Below are positions 24,001 through 38,200 of a stretch of DNA of 64,000 nucleotides, piece after piece. Positions within the stretch are counted from its first letter, which is position 1; each line of letters begins with the position of its first letter. Source of the stretch: Heliocidaris tuberculata (taxonomy: Eukaryota > Echinodermata > Echinoidea > Camarodonta > Echinometridae); assembly GCA_025618425.1 (NCBI GenBank), contig CM046838.1:9170027-9234026 (forward strand). Reading direction: 5' to 3'. The translations under genes were made by a program, and so were the position numbers. The notes under the pieces were generated by a model. It did not search any database, was not told the origin of the DNA, and was given only the letters and a program-made list of their open reading frames with translations.

Positions 24001-27000
24001 GAAATATGCAGGAAATTCTTTTTATCAGGGGGGTGGGGGACATAACAATAGGCCGTCCCCCTGATGAATAGAATTGCTAAAAACACATCTCCGCCACTGG
24101 GCACATGCAGACAAAGTGTGCCCCTAGAGTTTGCCTAATAATTATTAAAAATCGAAATGTATTTAGCTATTATGCCTAGTGTACGAATCAATACAGCAGC
24201 CTAAATGGAACCATGTTCAAATCATGCCTAATATCACGAAACCCTCCGACAAAGAGAAAAATTGTCAATTAATTCCGAAGTATTTTGTATGCATGTATTC
24301 TGACGAGATATTATCCTCGCATACATAATTATATATTACGTCAATAGCAGGATATCTCGCTTAGCACTTTCATAGGAACATGATGAAGGCAGTAAACAAA
24401 ATCTCCCTTTAATAAAGGTATGAGCTATATTTCAAAATGTTCAGTAACTACCTTATTTAACAATGTATCTCTAAAGTTTAATTGTAAAATCGTCAAAAAA
24501 TAGGTATCATTTTCTAATCTTGATAAATCAAAATATATAAACAGGGGATTCCTGCCTTGACTTGGCAACTTTATACGATTTCAAATGCAGGTGCTTTTTT
24601 AAGCATCATATATGCGACAATTTTGTTAGTTTTCTGCAATCTACATCAGAACAAGATAAATATGCCTTTGACATTTGACCTATATAGGTACCCCAAAATC
24701 TAATCAGATCGTCTTCCATGTGATACATACTAGCACCAAATTTGAAGAGTTCTCACATGGTTCTTGAGATATCACGTTTTGCCTCCGGCACCACCTTCGG
24801 TGGGCGGAGGCATAAAAAATAAATTGTACCACCTCACCTAATCCCCCAAGACTTTGAAAATATTTTTTTTTTTCATATTGTGCATGAGAAGGAGTTTGCA
24901 CCTCAAGTTGCTAATTTTAGGAATACACATCAAAAGAATATCCTCTTTTACAAAAATATATTTCTTACATTCATTTGACGGCTTTTATTGTAACAAAACA
25001 TGGATATATTGAAAATTGAAGTCTTTTAATATATATGAAATGGCCACAGCGTAAATAATAATAATGGGCTCAACACATAAAACTAGCAATTCCCTAATCT
25101 AGACTTTTGTTTGCATCTCAGCATAAATGCATTTGAATAACAACAGCGTTACAAAAGAAATTGCGAAGCTTTTGCGATAGTTTTATGTACTGGGCCCGTG
25201 TGCATGGTGTGGGCTGGACATATTTTCAACAGTAATATAACTACTATACAGGTCCCTATCTATAATTATATACCCCCTCGCTCGTTGAAAGTATTTATGG
25301 CACTTGATCCAATTATGTGAGCCTCAAGGCTCCCCTTGAGCGGAGTTATGCTCACAAGTATTCCTTGCCAGTCATCTTATAAAACTACAAAATACGAATA
25401 GTAACCATGGCAACGGAACAATGCACGCCACAATGACGATTCAAGCAGTAATAATAGAAGTGTTGGAGTTATGAACGTGTTGTATTTACGGAGGGTAACA
25501 GGTAGAAACTGCTACACTCAAAATTAGATTACATAGTACTCCTCGACCTTTGGGCCTTCCATTATACACGATCACATGAACATGGCAGCGAGATGCCATA
25601 AGAATAGAGTGTTCATTGACTAGAAATTACAAGCTAAAACATACATCAATAACCTCAATGCGTTTGTGTGTTAAGACATGACTGGCATGGATTATTGTCA
25701 CCGAAATATCATCTCTCTAACCAAAATAATGTTACACAGGCTATTATTGTGTATAATTGTGTAGAAGAAACACTTCGTTTAACTAAAATATTTCTTTCTA
25801 GCCTTGATATAGCCCTCAAAAAGATGAGTGCTTTGTTCAAAGCAGCAATTTTATAAATTCCCAAATAGACGGCGATTGAGTTTGAACGACTGAAATATAT
25901 GTACAGACAGGGACATAGACTGTTTTTTCTTTTTTGGGTGTGCAGACTTGTTCTCATAACTATTTGCTTTTATCATATTACGGTTGTGATTTTTTTTCTG
26001 TCCTTGTTCCTCTCTGCAATGAAAGTAAAGTGATTTGATGAAGTGAGTTAAAAGAAAAATCGTATCAAAGTCCTGTTACATACATCATCCCAAACCAACT
26101 TGCAAAATATTTCATTTACTCTTCACAGGCTTTTGTCTATATTAATGGAATAAACAGAGGGCTAATACAGTTTAATCGCTACTGCCCAAGATGACACATT
26201 TTCCAACGTAGTGATATATAAACACTTTGTTAATGGCGTATTCAGCAATGGGTGAAGCCGGAGAACGCCTCATCCCCATTCGAAGTCCCAGGAAAAATCA
26301 AAACAACTTGCATCCGGTTTACATCATGTTGGTCTGCCTATGAATATAATACGTCTCTCTTCCCATCTTGTGAGGATTCCACGACTGTTTATCATTTCTT
26401 TGATACTTTACGGTTTTAGGTTTAATAAGAATTTTGCTTTCGGATTATTCCATAATTACTGATCGTTATTGAAGAAAACCAGCGAACGTCAAATTACTTG
26501 ATTTGTGGCTGGACATTTCCAGGTACCTTAACCAGTTAATGAATAAAAAATTGACTAATATTAATGATATCGGCTAAAAACCGCATGACAAAGTATGTGG
26601 TAAGAGTGTGGGATATAAAGAAAACCGTATATTGATGTGTACAGCAGAAAATGCCTTTTAAAGTGATATATATTTTTCTAATGAATTCTGATGTATAGCG
26701 CTGTACAAGATTGTAAATGAAAGGATGGTAATTACTTTTTAAAATTATTTCAGACCACTGACAGGCTCGTTTGTCAAATATGCCTCTTAAGTACCATTTA
26801 CCCATATACAGGCTGTAATGAGTGGGAAAGAGAATATTATACAACTAACTCTCTCCTTCTTTGCTTCATACTTTTCATATTAAAGTACAAAAATTAAATG
26901 TGTTTTTTGTGATATTGAATGCATTATAGCAGCACTGAACCCCTCATTTTTACTTACTTCTTTCTATTTCATTTCATGATGTTATTGGTCTTTCTTGACC

Positions 27001-30000
27001 GAAAAGGTTTTTTTTCTTCGATTAACACACTGGCAAAGGCTTCTTCGCTTACATGTTCGTTGGACACAAATCTTTATTATATCTTTCTGTTAACCTAATT
27101 TTCCCCCCCCCCCCCTCTCTCTCTATTCCTGTCATGGAATAATGCTTTCTTGATTTAATTTAAAAGTTTTGGAAAAAGACTAAGAAAAGAAGTTCCGTAA
27201 ACCATGTTGTTTTTTTCCTCCTTCAGCAGTTTGCCCTCGAAGACAGCAGTTTGCTTACAGTTATAGCCGTAGTTTGAAGTTTGAACTAAATATTTCCGTT
27301 AGGTATGTTAACCTTTATTATTATTTTCTTCGTCTTTAGAGAGAGGGGGGAAAAGGATTTAGAAGCAAGTAAGAGAGGTTCTGAAAAATAATCTCACTTA
27401 TGTTTTCATAGCGTGATGTAGATTGTACATGTAGTACCGTGGTGACCTTCTACGGAGGTTTGTTTTATTGATTCAGAAGTTCATGCATAAGTATAGAAGT
27501 GTTTAAAAGGGAAATTTCCTCAAAGTAATTTTAAACACAGTTTTTGTGTAGTCGTTTAGACTTTAGAAGAATTGGTTATGTCAATTTAGCATAGTTAATA
27601 GGAATTGTTGGTTCTTTTGTGGAATTAGGATTGAACTATTTTTTATTGTGTATGCATATTTTGAAAGTTATTTCGTAATGAGAGGGCTTCTCGTGCATTT
27701 CAGTTTCATTGCGCGGATGAATAATATCTAGAGATGAAGTGATAGGCCGCCTTGGCTAGGTTTATTTCAAGAGTTTAACATAAGGTAAATTAATTATGGG
27801 ATGGTTCATATTTTATTATGGAGTTTAACATTGGAATTTAGAAAGATTAGAGGCCTGATTTCATTCCCAGTTTAGCTGTTTTGTGTTCTGATTTATAAGG
27901 AAAATGTGAAGTATGATTAGAATAAGAAACTTAGTAAAAACTTTACTTCAAGGTTCTGAGATTTCACAAGTAATTTTTGAGTTTGTTTGCAGTTTGAAAA
28001 GGACGTACCTTTTGAGGTTGTAATTATTTAGATAATTGGTTTAAGGGAGAACTGATGAATAATACAATTTAATCACTTGTGGTATTTTTATATCTCATGA
28101 TGTGAAAGTTATTTGGAAACCTTATATTTAGTGTACTTTGATTATTTTTGTTTTTTATACAGATATCCAACCGCCTGTATCCAACACAGTTGTTGAATAA
28201 ACCCTACAAATGATGATCAAATCCATGACTGTGTCACAGTTCATCGTTTATTAATTGCAGCAACGTGTTTCTTACCATTTCATAACAATTCCATTCTGAC
28301 CCTTTTAATATCTACAACACCCTCTAATATTGTATACCCCCTTTCTCTTCTCTCTGCCTCTTTACCCTTCTCTCTCTTTTGGTTATATATATTTTGTATC
28401 CTCCCCCGGAATGTCATACCCAGCACACTTCCCTTAACCAGCCTATATGCCCCTATTGCATCTTACCTTTCTTTCCGGTTTCCTTCAATCTGTCATCCTG
28501 CCAGCATTTTCTCAATATATAGACAATCCATGCACTTATAATTCAACGACCTTGTCTTGGCTGCGTCGCAAGATCTTTGTGAATATGGAGTGTGGGGAGG
28601 AGGGGGGATGGGGTCTGACCAAATTTACCGACAAGATAGCAGAAAATTTGCTAACACAAGCACACATACTCCCCAAATAAACAACACCAAAAAAATCATG
28701 TTTTTGGAAGATTCAACGACAAGACTTAAAAAAAAAAAATAATGGCATAACCCACTCACACCCCTTCTAACCCCACCCCTACCTCCAGTGGTGTATTTAA
28801 GTGCGCCCGGGGCAAACAATGAAGTTGCGCCTCCCCCCTCCCAGTGCCCAAACCATCTACGTTATTGTACAAGCGAGGGAGCAATGCGACCGAGAGACAA
28901 ATGGTTTGGATTTTTAACCCTGAAAACACAATTTCTTGTGCAATCGGGCGGTATGAAAATTTCGAATTTTGTACATTCATAAACGGTTTTTTATTGACTA
29001 CCTTCTAAAAGTGGGAGCTAACGAAAACCCTTTAGAAATAATGGAGGGATTTAGCAAGGCGAGTTGAGATTTTTTTTCAAATTTTGGACCTTTGCAAATG
29101 ATATTTTATACACTGTCTTTATCCTATAATGGGGGCACAACATTTAGCAAGAGTCTGATGAAACTTATATGATAGCTAGCAAAGAAATGAGAAATTACAT
29201 CTTTATTTTTCAAATTTTGAACCCTTTCAAGAAAAGCTATCAAAAATATTTATAGTATACTAGGGGTGCGAAATTACGAGATCCTGCAACAAAATATTCA
29301 TGCGAGGGAGCAAAAGGAGCAAAGCGACCGAGCTTTAGAAAATTTTCGCATTTTAAACCCTCACAAACTGCATTTCTCATGTATTTACCCTGCGAATTTG
29401 GGGGGGGGGGGTGCATAATCCTTAATGACTATGATTGTCTTCATTTTTTCATTTTTTCTTTCTCTCTTTTGTGTTTTTTGATCCCCCTCCAAGTGCGCCC
29501 TGCACCCCCCCCCCCCCCCCCCCCCCCCCCCGTAGATACGTCACTGCCTGCCTCTATCCCATTCCCAAATGCTCTTACTCACCGTTTCCCCAGACCGTCT
29601 TCCTCTCCAAGAAGAGTTGTTCCCCTCCCCGGTAGGTTGAGCTTCTCTTCCCGCTGGCAGCAGAGGCATGTCTTTCCCTCCATTGGGTCCGGATCTCCCC
29701 CCTTCACCGCCACACGTATACCTTCAATGGAATCAAAATAAATCACATTTAAAAACCATCCATAATCAATGATGTACATAGGCCAACCGTGACTCGATGG
29801 GGCCTCTTTTGAGAGAAAATGTGATTTTGTAAAATAATTTCCTTTTTACAATTTGCCTTCTCCCATTTCACTCTTCCTTGTTCTCTTCTTTATCTTCTTT
29901 CTGTCTCTCGTTCTATTTCATTTTTTCCCCTCACTCCTTACCAATACGTTTCAGAAAAAACATAAATACACATTCAACTGACAGCACAGTACATGTACAT

Positions 30001-32258
30001 ACGCTGCTGGAACAATGATTCACGGTGAATAAACTAAAAACATTACAACATCCGATCCATCAGATCAGCTCAACCATGCACTCCTGAATTCAAAGCAACA
30101 AGAGAATTGTCGAAATGCAGATGGCATAAGCCATACTAATGCCATGTCCTTAACCATCTTAACCATGATTGTATCAATGCCATCCTCATAATCACAAGAA
30201 TATAATACCACCTTCTTGATTTAGATTAACTTATAAACATCATGTATTTGTAGCATTATGAAGTATGATAATGAGTATAATGTGCTAATAAGGGTGGTAC
30301 TAAATATGGTTTCTAAAATAATCATGATCATTCTCTTCTTAATTATCAATTACTGGGAGGATGAACCCTCATCCAAATATCTCAGGATATACGAACAATT
30401 TGGGCTATCTTTAATAATCATAAAAACCCTGAACTTTGACAGAAAACAGGTTTTGTTTGGACCAACAGGGGCCCGTTGCACAAAACTTGCGTTTAATCGC
30501 AACTCCTAAAAATCAAACGCAAGTCCTTAATGCGCACTTCTGATTGGCTGAAAATAAAGTTGTGTTTGATTTTCCTGAGTTGCGTTCAAACGCAAGTTTT
30601 GTGCGTTCTGAACGCATATACAAATGGTATGAAGATATAGATTAACTGATTTTCAGAGGTAAATGTTTTCTGTTCGTTATCAAGCATCATGATACCTGCA
30701 CTATGATTGTATTGATATTATATTCTGAATCGGCACTGTTATCAGCTTCCAAACTCCAAAGAAGTAGAAGGAAAAATTGTCCTTCATTTAAACTGCAGTA
30801 AGTTATTCTGTTTTAGAACAGTACCAAAATGTTCTATAGGATACTGAATATTTATCGACTTATGACTGTGAAAGCTATTATTGTTATTATGCTCTTGTGG
30901 CTATTAGTAAATGCATTTATATTCATAAAAGCAATGACGCTATCTCTTTAGCTAATCCCTTTAGGACATTGGACACGAATGCTGTATAAACAGTGACCTA
31001 TTTTCCGTGTTCACTGATCAAGGCAGGATAGGATGGACATCAAACCAACAATCTTATTCAAACATGATGGCCGCTAAGGAATGGAGAAGGGTATTATTAA
31101 ATAGACATGATTGGTTATTGAATTACAGAGAGCCCATTTTGTGGTTATTGAATAATTCACTGCTCAAAACATGACGCTGCATAACAAGATCGCGTTAATA
31201 CCATCAACGTCTAATATACATGTACAGTGCATATTAAAAAAAAAGTAGACACTTTGATAATATCCTCCAAAATCATGATTTCACAATATCGATATGATTT
31301 GTTTTCTTATACAATAATGGGTAAGGGTCTGTTTCATCGGATGACACTATGAGTATTGACACTATTTTACGCTTGAGTGAGTACTGGCTATACTTTTGTA
31401 AAACTCGCAAAAATTGGTGTACGCAAAAATGCCTCAATCTTGAATTTGATCAAAGTGAATATCAAGCAGTAACTGCATATTCTCTGTTAAGTATCAATAA
31501 TTGATTTGAACAATCATTCAATTCTTAACCCTATACCTGGTAGTGCATACCCACAGTGGTCTATTCAGAAATTGATAAAGGGGAAAGGCGGGATGCTCCC
31601 AAGACAGGGGATAAAATGTATCTGGACAGGTGTGCGTTCTTGTACAATCATCTCGAGTATAATGATTTGTATTGGTTTTTGTCATGGGCCTACAAGAAGT
31701 AGCTACATCAGCTTCACACTATACGCCTATGACCCCATCCCCCTCAACCGCCATCACCATTGCAGGTGGTGCCTTCCAGCACAAATCGTCTACATCAATA
31801 CCCATTTTTGCCTGAAAAGTGTTGGAAAGATTTAATGCAACCCCAACATTCACACATTTTCTTCTTCAAATTTATCATTCCTTGTAAAAGTTACAATACT
31901 CCATTAACGACGTATGACGAATAAGAATTTAAAAGAGAATTAAAATTAATGGATTAAAATGATGTTCCAACATTTCTTCAATTAAACATGACATGAGAAA
32001 GATATCATAATGCATCCTTTGGTAACGCATCCTCACCTGGTTCTAAGAGATGGGCCAAAGAAAGAAACCAAATCAAAAGTTCAAAAAAAAATTTCTTCTC
32101 TCTCTCTCTCCTTCTTGAACATGGAACATTTTAGGTCTATCTTCCTGTAATGCAGCGCATTTTGCATTGTTTCGACATGCTCCAGTCAAAAATACCTGTG
32201 CGCAGAAAAATATAATCTGCAATGTTTTGTGTGGGACGTTTAAGTTGGTGCGTGTGTG

Positions 32259-32296
<38 letters not shown>

Positions 32297-32704
32297 GTGC
32301 GGTGGGGGAGTGTGCGGATACGATTAAGGATCATATAATTGTTCGAATCGATTGTTGAGAATATGCAGTTATTGCCTGATAGGCACTTTGATCAAATTCG
32401 GGACAGAGGCATTTTGGCGCAATTTTTAGGCGAGTTTTACATAAGTAGTCAGTATACTCACTCAAATGTAAAATATTGTCAATACTCATAGTGTTATCCG
32501 ATGGAACAGACCCTCACACATTATTTGTATAAGAAAAAATCATATCGATTTTGTGAAATTATGATTTTGGAGTATATTTTCAAAGTGTATACTTTTTTTG
32601 ATACGCACTGTAGAGATCAGAAATGAAATGGATTGAGTGATGCTAAGTGTGCGCTCCATAATGATTCCAAGAAGTCAAAGTGATATACGGTACGGCACAG
32701 AAAG

Positions 32705-32756
<52 letters not shown>

Positions 32757-32820
32757 GGAGAGATAGGGTGGGGGTTATATACGGGGAATTACAGCAATGG
32801 AGAGGAAGAGCTAGCTAGCT

Positions 32821-32859
<39 letters not shown>

Positions 32860-32892
32860 AAGTGTGTGAGTGTGTGTGTGCGTACGCGTCGG

Positions 32893-32923
<31 letters not shown>

Positions 32924-34030
32924 TGAGAGAGAGAGAGAGAGAGATGGTCAGAATTCAAGATTTTGTTAACGTTTTCGAAGAGAAAAGAGTTCACAGACTT
33001 AAACCTAATTGGTTAGTTGAAGTAGTTTTAGATGAAGAAAGGAGATAGCAATATTGATCAAATAGTTTTAGTTCACGCAAAGTCGAAGCAAGAAAACAGG
33101 GGGGGGGGGATAAATGAACGACTGTAACCATTTTCTTGATGCATTTTCTGTATAAAATATAATGATTGGTATCGAATTGATACCTGGTATCATAAAACGT
33201 AGAAATACGCACGTCAGAAGTAAGAGTGTGTCATTTTTGTAATAATTGGGCCCCAAATGCAAGATCCATACGTTTATATCCACAATGCGAGTAATGTCAA
33301 AATAGCCCTATTTTGTTTCCGCAATACCTGCTTCGAAGATTAACTGTCGGATCTACTGCATGTACAGCATCTGATTTTCGTGGCGGGAATAAACACTCCC
33401 CTTGCATTATTTTATTCGAGACGAGGAATAAAAAGCACTTACTTGACCGGTCTTCTATATCAAGTTTAATGTGTAGTATTGATAGTCAGATCAAATACTT
33501 AGAATAAATATTTCCACCACAATTTAAGCCTTTGTGTCGTATACTATAGGTACATACGAGCCGTGTTGTTAGTGAGGAAAGACCCCACCCCCCCCCCCAC
33601 CCGAATATCCGAAAAGGAACGCAACTCACATAACAAGAGATAAGTAGGAGTGACTGAGGGAAAGATAGAATGAGAGAGAAAGAAAAAGAATGACTCTATC
33701 ACGAACAATACAAAACTGCACAAGAAAAAATGAGATAATATATTAAAAAAAAAAAAAAAATTGGGAAGAGGAGAAAAAGAAGAGAAGAGTTTATTACAAT
33801 AAGAGACAGGTTGGGTATTTTTTAAAATTCATTTATTAATTAATTAATTTTTTTTTTTTTTTTTTTGGGGGGGTGCTGCAAATGACTCTTATTGAGAGAT
33901 GTAATTATTGTAAACAAAGAAAACATTTTCACCAAGTGTTTTGATTTGATATGGGTAAGGTGCACGCAACATGGATTCAGAAAGAAGAAAGAGGGAGAGA
34001 AGAGGACGATAGGGAGAGAGCGAGAGAGAG

Positions 34031-34103
<73 letters not shown>

Positions 34104-34615
34104 TGAGAGAGAGAGAGGATCGGATAGAGAGAACTAGAGTGTTACAAATGCTAATGGCGTTGATTGTATTGTACACAACTGAAGACTTTATCTAGCACGG
34201 TCGGAGAGTGATGTCGTATATTAGGTCAAAGCTTCTTGTTACCTTACATATTCTACTGGCATACACCCTCTATATCCTCTATAATTACGCATTTCTCACT
34301 CGGTGCATTATGCGTGTAATTTCCCTATCTTTACTCTCAGTATACCCACTCTCTCCCCCTCTCTCTCCCTCTGTATATCTCTCCCATTCATTTTCTCTTT
34401 CTTTCTCAGCTGCTCTCTCTCCTTCTCTTTGTTTCTCTCGTTCTCATTTTTTATTGTCTCTCCCTTTTTCACTTTCAATTCAGCTCCTTATGCACTGTAT
34501 GGCAACGTTCTTTCTGCCTCTACTATATCTTCTCAATAGCTTTGTTTTTTACTTCCCGCTTTCTATTTTTTCAACCTCCTTCCTTTCGCTGTTGCTTACA
34601 CTTTCTATCTCCCCA

Positions 34616-34666
<51 letters not shown>

Positions 34667-35231
34667 CATCCACTCCCCTTCTCCCTCTCCCTCTTTCCCA
34701 GGCCTCATCTCCCTCTTTTTTCTTCTCCCCCTCCCCCTCGCTCGTTATCCGTGAATGTATAGCAACACACTACTCTCCTGGTGCCCATATCGTTTATTGT
34801 TGCCATGGTTACTGATTCTATTTCATTATGTTTATGGCTCACCATACATGCTTTGTCATGCCCGTGAAGTTTCCATCTCCCTCCAAGGAGATAGCAATGA
34901 GCTATAAAACATTGAACATCGTAATTGAAGACTCGCCTGAATGCATCAGCTATATACCAAATAAAGCGTCAAAATGAAATAGTAAATGCTATGAGCATGA
35001 TTCACATTTTGTTTCATAATAGTGCACGAAACAAGTTATATAAAATTGTATCATCTTTTATCATTTATACCGTAACAAACTGGTTTTTGCTTGTCAACAT
35101 TCCTTTTTTCCGTATTTTATACGAACCATTTGGATAGTCGGTTCATTATTGAGGTTTTGGCAGCGACACAGGGGCTAGATTTACACAAAAGAAACAGCAC
35201 TACCTGGATCATTTTGGGGATTATGATAATA

Positions 35232-35275
<44 letters not shown>

Positions 35276-38200
35276 AACAATAATAATAGTAATAATGATG
35301 ATGATGATGATGATGATGATGATAATGATGATAATAATAACAATAATAATAATAGTAATAATGATGATGATGATGATGATGATGATGATAATAATAATAA
35401 TAATAGTGATAAAAATAATAAGGTAATAATAACAACAATAAGGTAAAAATAATAATAACAATAATGATAATAATAATAACCATAATGATGATAATAATAA
35501 TGATAATTAGAACAATAGCAACAATAATAATGATGATAATAATGATAATAAAAACAACAGCATCAATAATAATGATGATAATAATAAAAATAATAATCGC
35601 TTTTTCAGTTACATAACTATTATGCACTAAAGTATTTTGAGGGGGGGGGGGGGCAAGGAGGGCAGTTTACCCTCTGACAAATTTTCAATCAAGAAAGTAA
35701 ACGATACTTTTTTGTTCGTTTTATTTTTTTACATATTCTCAAAGACGTTCGATTCGGCTGCAATCCGACCTCGGACAAAGTGTGTACTTCAATCGCAAAT
35801 AAGTCATTTTATACTCACTGTTATTGCCAAAAAAAAAACTTCAAAATTTCCACTACACAGTATTGTCCAGTGTACGTCAAGTCAAACTTTAATATCATAG
35901 AAGGGAAGAGAACGAGGTTCACGAATCTCCTAAGATAGCTGCAGCTCAATAAAAACAATTTCGTGACATTCTTATGCTATCCATTACAATCAGTCTGAAA
36001 AATCCTCAGACAAAGAAATCAATATGTTCTAAGTCATGCATTATCTTTTTAATGCACCTGTCAAAAAAAAAATGTAATGCAAAAAGAAATTTGCCAAAAT
36101 TTGTGTTGGCTCGCTTCGTCCGCTCGCAAATAACTTATTGATGGCGCTATGACATTACAATATTGTTCTAATGATATATCGAAATCAAAATCATAAAATT
36201 TATAAAGTAAGAAGAAATGGAACTTCCGTCACCCTAAGCCCCTGTCCACGCAAATCAGGGCCCAGAAAATTGATTACTTTGCAGAAATTCATGAATCACC
36301 ATTAAATCGGATGTTTTGCCCCTTCTCTCCCCCCCCCCCCCGAAGCAAGGGTTCAGATAAGCCAATATTATTTGCCATTGGTATTAATGCGTACTTCAAT
36401 CGCAAATAAGTCGTTTCATACTCACTGTTATTGCCAGAAAACTTCAAAATTTCCATATTTTTTCCTTGTTTCCATTTTTCATATCCCCTCATGTTACTTT
36501 AAAAACTTCTTTACCCAAGACAAATCTGCCTACAAAGTTTTAAATAAAACCCATCCAAGAATTTGTTTAGCCTACAGAAGAGTTGAAGTATGAAGATTGA
36601 AATGTCGGCAGTGAACAGCGTTTTTTTCCTTCTGATTGAAAAACTAAGCTGCGCAAAAGCTCCATTTTAAACTTCATGCGTAATGTAATGAAATTACAAC
36701 ACCAACTACGAATGTCAGTGATATCTCACGGGAAATTACGGCCCTTAAGCACTCAGTGTGGGGGAATCATGTTTAAATGTTAAAAGTCTAGGCCTATTCA
36801 CAGACTTAGGTAGAACATGTAACCATATAGCTTATCACCTACGCAAAACGCCCATGAGAGACAATGACAAAGCTTTATTTATCGCTCTGTTGTTTCTCTG
36901 GAGTCGAGGTTTTCGTATACTTGATATCTTAAAATCTCTTCGGCTGATCAGCTGAATCATGATAATGAAAACACTGGTATAAACTGGTATGTTCTAAAAT
37001 TACTTCTTCGTAGCGCTACTCCTTTAGTGTCGTTCTCGAGATGAAAACAGATTGTTTATTTATGTGTTTTTAAAAATAGTTTTTATCATTGAAAGATGAC
37101 ACGGGAGATGATTATCAGATGAGTAATTCGGCATAATAAACGACTCTATCGAACGTAGTCATCCAGGGTTAGTCTTGCTTTACATAATAATGAATATACT
37201 TTATGCGTGACGACAAGGACCTAGTTTGTTTATTTCAGGCTGTTACGTAGTCCATTCTTTTAGACGTTTATAGATAGGTATTGATACAATGAGTTTGAAG
37301 TAATATATTTACACTTGTTGGATATGAATGTAAAATCAGTAAATTCATAAACAACATCAGCAGAAGTACATGATAACATGCAGAAGAAAAATGAAACTGA
37401 ATTAACATTCTCATCATTTTACACATATTTTGATAGTTGCAATGTAATAAAATTCAATAACTATGCAATAAAAACCAAGGAGAAGAAAGTACTACATATA
37501 TCAAAAGCTAAGAAGAGATGCGGTGGCCTTTAATTGTCATTCTGTAATTCAAAGAGACCAATTCCCCCTTATTTACAAGCACATGAATGTTAATAAACCC
37601 TTCTGATACTAGCGTGAGGATATTACAGCGGCGTAACAAATACCGCAGTGAATAATTACGTTAATCCACAAGGGTAATTACACGGACAAACCTCCGATGT
37701 ATACCCGTTTCCGTCGTAAAATAGAAGGTCGCATATAGCAATGAGCGCGGAAATCATGAGTTTGCGAATTTTCATTATTTGTGCAATGCATTTCATTCTA
37801 AGGTGTGTTGTGTCATGGGAGAGTTGTGGATATGGAGATGGATAGCAAAATGTCATGGTTGTCTGTCGCAAAGGCAAACTTCGCTGCTGCAGTGAAATGA
37901 ATTGTAACATGATGCTGCGTGTCGCCTTTCAATCCCGTCTCGCCTATATCCTGATGATATACATTATAAATGACGTTAATTAGTTTTCCCTTTCACATAT
38001 TCTACAATACCTTAATTCAAAGATATACCCATAAAATATTGAAAGCTAATATATTTACATGTATCATGTGTATGCTGATCTAGGGCAGGGTATGTTCACA
38101 TATATTGATTACATGCATGGAGAGATTTGAGTGTGGAAGTTCGGACATGTCAGATAGCTCGCTAAAGAAATAAATTTACCCCCCCCCCCCCGTTTTTGCC

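Larger units (their letters stand above)
20685..29582 (-). other. Arrestin intron, 8.9 kb
   Basis: Supported contents: a possible LINE tail (about 22190-22320, ending TTTTTGAATAAAATAAATTT), A14 plus about 25 Gs (22530-22576), the MITE at 22740-23047, CAGTGGCG-type fragments (23850-24101), a strong hairpin (24779-24812), an AT-rich stretch ending GAATAAACC near 28200, and the element at 28786-29546. The remaining segments, e.g. 25000-27000, show nothing I can name. Confidence 0.6.

Noticed and set aside
27240..28260. LTR or solo LTR ending near GAATAAACCC
   Set aside because: AT-rich stretch with a poly-A-like signal, but I could not find paired LTR ends, a primer-binding site or a target duplication.
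29583..29721. Micro-exon between 29583 and 20684 to repair arrestin phase
   Set aside because: A single-base change in the G6 run restores both phase and the conserved motif, whereas a micro-exon would leave the non-arrestin residues after KG unexplained.
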